NCBI GenBank assembly: GCA_016744725.1
Contig: JADGDW010000191.1
Location: 1-7,796, forward strand
Source of the DNA: Candidatus Albibeggiatoa sp. nov. BB20
GTDB lineage: Bacteria > Pseudomonadota > Gammaproteobacteria > Beggiatoales > Beggiatoaceae
Reading direction: 5' to 3'
Length of the DNA: 7,796 nucleotides
In this document: piece by piece, positions 7,340 to 7,796 of the stretch
How the letters are laid out: each line of letters begins with the position of its first letter
Position numbering within the stretch: position 1 is the stretch's first letter
Position numbers and translations under genes: made by a program
The notes under the pieces: generated by a model
Database searches by the model: none
What the model was told of the DNA's origin: nothing
Seen by the model: only the letters and a program-made list of their open reading frames with translations

Positions 7340-7540
7340 ATGGATTATGTTTTGAACAAATACAGGATAATATCCAATAAAAAAGCGCTCGGTTTTGATA
7401 AAGTATTGTATGGAGAACAAAATCTTGTAGAATGGCAACTCTGGAAATTAAAGTACTTACAGCCAATGACAACTCATCATAAACGCCATATCATTTATTC
7501 CTCATTTTGTTTATTTTCCGCACTTATTTGGCTTTATTGA
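7340..7540 (+). CDS. Doubtful small ORF, hydrophobic C-terminus
   Basis: This would be a 66-residue protein that I do not recognise. It has a basic, aromatic N-terminal part (LVEWQLWKLKYLQ at 29-41) and a hydrophobic tail of about 17 residues (50-66, IIYSSFCLFSALIWLY) that could be a membrane anchor. It ends 15 bases before the nuclease ATG, a spacing compatible with an operon. Against it, no Shine-Dalgarno precedes the ATG at 7340 or the internal ATG at 7466, and short open frames are common by chance in AT-rich DNA. A 24-residue form from 7466 is equally possible. It could also be the tail of a decayed gene. Confidence 0.2.
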   Translation: MDYVLNKYRIISNKKALGFDKVLYGEQNLVEWQLWKLKYLQPMTTHHKRHIIYSSFCLFSALIWLY

Positions 7541-7555
7541 TTGAGAATATACCTT

Positions 7556-7796
7556 ATGAATCAAAAAGAAATCGGTGCACTTATTAATCTTGCACAAAAA
7601 TTATACAAACAAAAATTACCATTAGTCACAATTGGACTTATTGTCGGATTGGCTTTTTTTACAGGGCAATATGCTTTACTCGATGGTTTTTTTGTTGTTG
7701 CTACACCAAATAAGATGCCAACAGTTTCGATTCCATCAACAACAGATATGACGTGTAAAGTGGTGAAAATATATGATGGCGATACGGTAACGCTGC
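7556..7796 (+). CDS. Thermonuclease (SNase) family protein, membrane-anchored, 3' end outside window
   Basis: Eighty codons are visible before the window ends, so the gene is cut by the window edge and not shown to be broken. The N-terminus is basic (KLYKQK at 15-20), followed by one hydrophobic segment (21-41) that should be a membrane anchor or uncleaved signal. A short Pro/Thr/Ser linker (49-65) leads into CKVVKIYDGDTVTL (67-80). This matches the opening strand of staphylococcal nuclease-like domains, where the DGDT motif (Asp74, Asp76 here) supplies a calcium ligand. Family members cleave DNA and RNA phosphodiester bonds with calcium. The catalytic Arg and Glu residues would lie downstream and cannot be checked. 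A weak GAG is ten bases before the ATG. The domain probably faces the periplasm (inference from the basic N-terminal side of the helix). Confidence 0.75.
   Translation, partial: MNQKEIGALINLAQKLYKQKLPLVTIGLIVGLAFFTGQYALLDGFFVVATPNKMPTVSIPSTTDMTCKVVKIYDGDTVTL

Larger units (their letters stand above)
6943..7555. other. Divergent intergenic region between ugd and the nuclease gene
   Basis: This 613-base gap must carry the ugd promoter (-) and probably the nuclease promoter (+). The ugd-proximal part (6989-7097) is rich in inverted repeats with AGTC/GACT cores. A short AT palindrome, CTTAAA-AA-TTTAAG, is at 7141-7154, and GGATA-A-TATCC is at 7365-7375. The distal part (7263-7540) has short open frames of doubtful reality. 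I could not assign a sigma-70 promoter with confidence: TATAAA occurs on the minus strand upstream of ugd, but no matching -35 box is spaced correctly. Confidence 0.6.

Noticed and set aside
7293..7352. Resemblance of MSDAKQMGNTTRFL to the SET-domain motif (DA..GN.ARFINHSC)
   Set aside because: Only a few residues agree, the NHSC part is missing and a stop follows at once. Judged coincidence.
7395..7423. TTGATA-N17-CAAAAT as a sigma-70 promoter for the nuclease gene
   Set aside because: The -35 box is reasonable, but the -10 box is poor and AT-rich DNA yields many such matches, so it is not strong enough to call.
7241..7438. Minus-strand open frame, 65 residues
   Set aside because: It has no Shine-Dalgarno, no recognisable family and overlaps doubtful frames on the other strand. 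It is most likely chance in AT-rich DNA.
1..7796. tRNA, rRNA, CRISPR array, insertion sequence or riboswitch
   Set aside because: No cloverleaf, regularly spaced direct repeats, transposase domain or recognisable riboswitch core was seen on either strand by eye.

Overview
The window is AT-rich bacterial DNA with a Gram-negative look. The UDP-glucose dehydrogenase and the Cache/HAMP/PAS kinase resemble gammaproteobacterial proteins. AT-rich coding DNA, large multi-domain signalling proteins and short GC-rich palindromes in the gaps would fit a filamentous sulfur bacterium such as Beggiatoaceae. That placement is only an impression and the sequence does not prove it.

Bases 19-5193 (+) are a tightly packed three-gene signalling operon. 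The first gene encodes a membrane sensor histidine kinase (Cache-like sensor, HAMP, PAS, DHp, ATPase). The second encodes a stand-alone receiver protein. The third encodes an 833-residue protein with the order receiver, histidine kinase, receiver, PP2C/SpoIIE phosphatase. The first two genes share one base (TAATG) and the last two overlap by 14 bases, so translation is probably coupled. No gene in the set has a DNA-binding output. The one recognisable output is the phosphatase, which suggests control by dephosphorylating a partner protein, in the style of RsbU acting on a STAS anti-anti-sigma factor. No such partner is encoded here.

Bases 5194-5604 lie between convergent genes. They hold a 9-bp hairpin and a cluster of short palindromes built on CGC-N3-GCG, probably a dispersed repeat. 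No convincing gene is seen there.

Bases 5605-6942 (-) encode a complete UDP-glucose 6-dehydrogenase, which makes UDP-glucuronate for surface polysaccharide. It has a strong ribosome binding site.

Bases 6943-7555 form a divergent intergenic region. Next to ugd is a run of AGTC/GACT-containing inverted repeats. Further on are short open frames of doubtful reality (7263-7540). At 7556 a new + strand gene begins and runs off the window: a membrane-anchored thermonuclease (SNase) family protein cut just after its first catalytic motif.

The most interesting item is the signalling operon, specifically the fusion of a hybrid kinase to a phosphatase and the roughly 105-residue insertion inside the first kinase's dimerisation domain.
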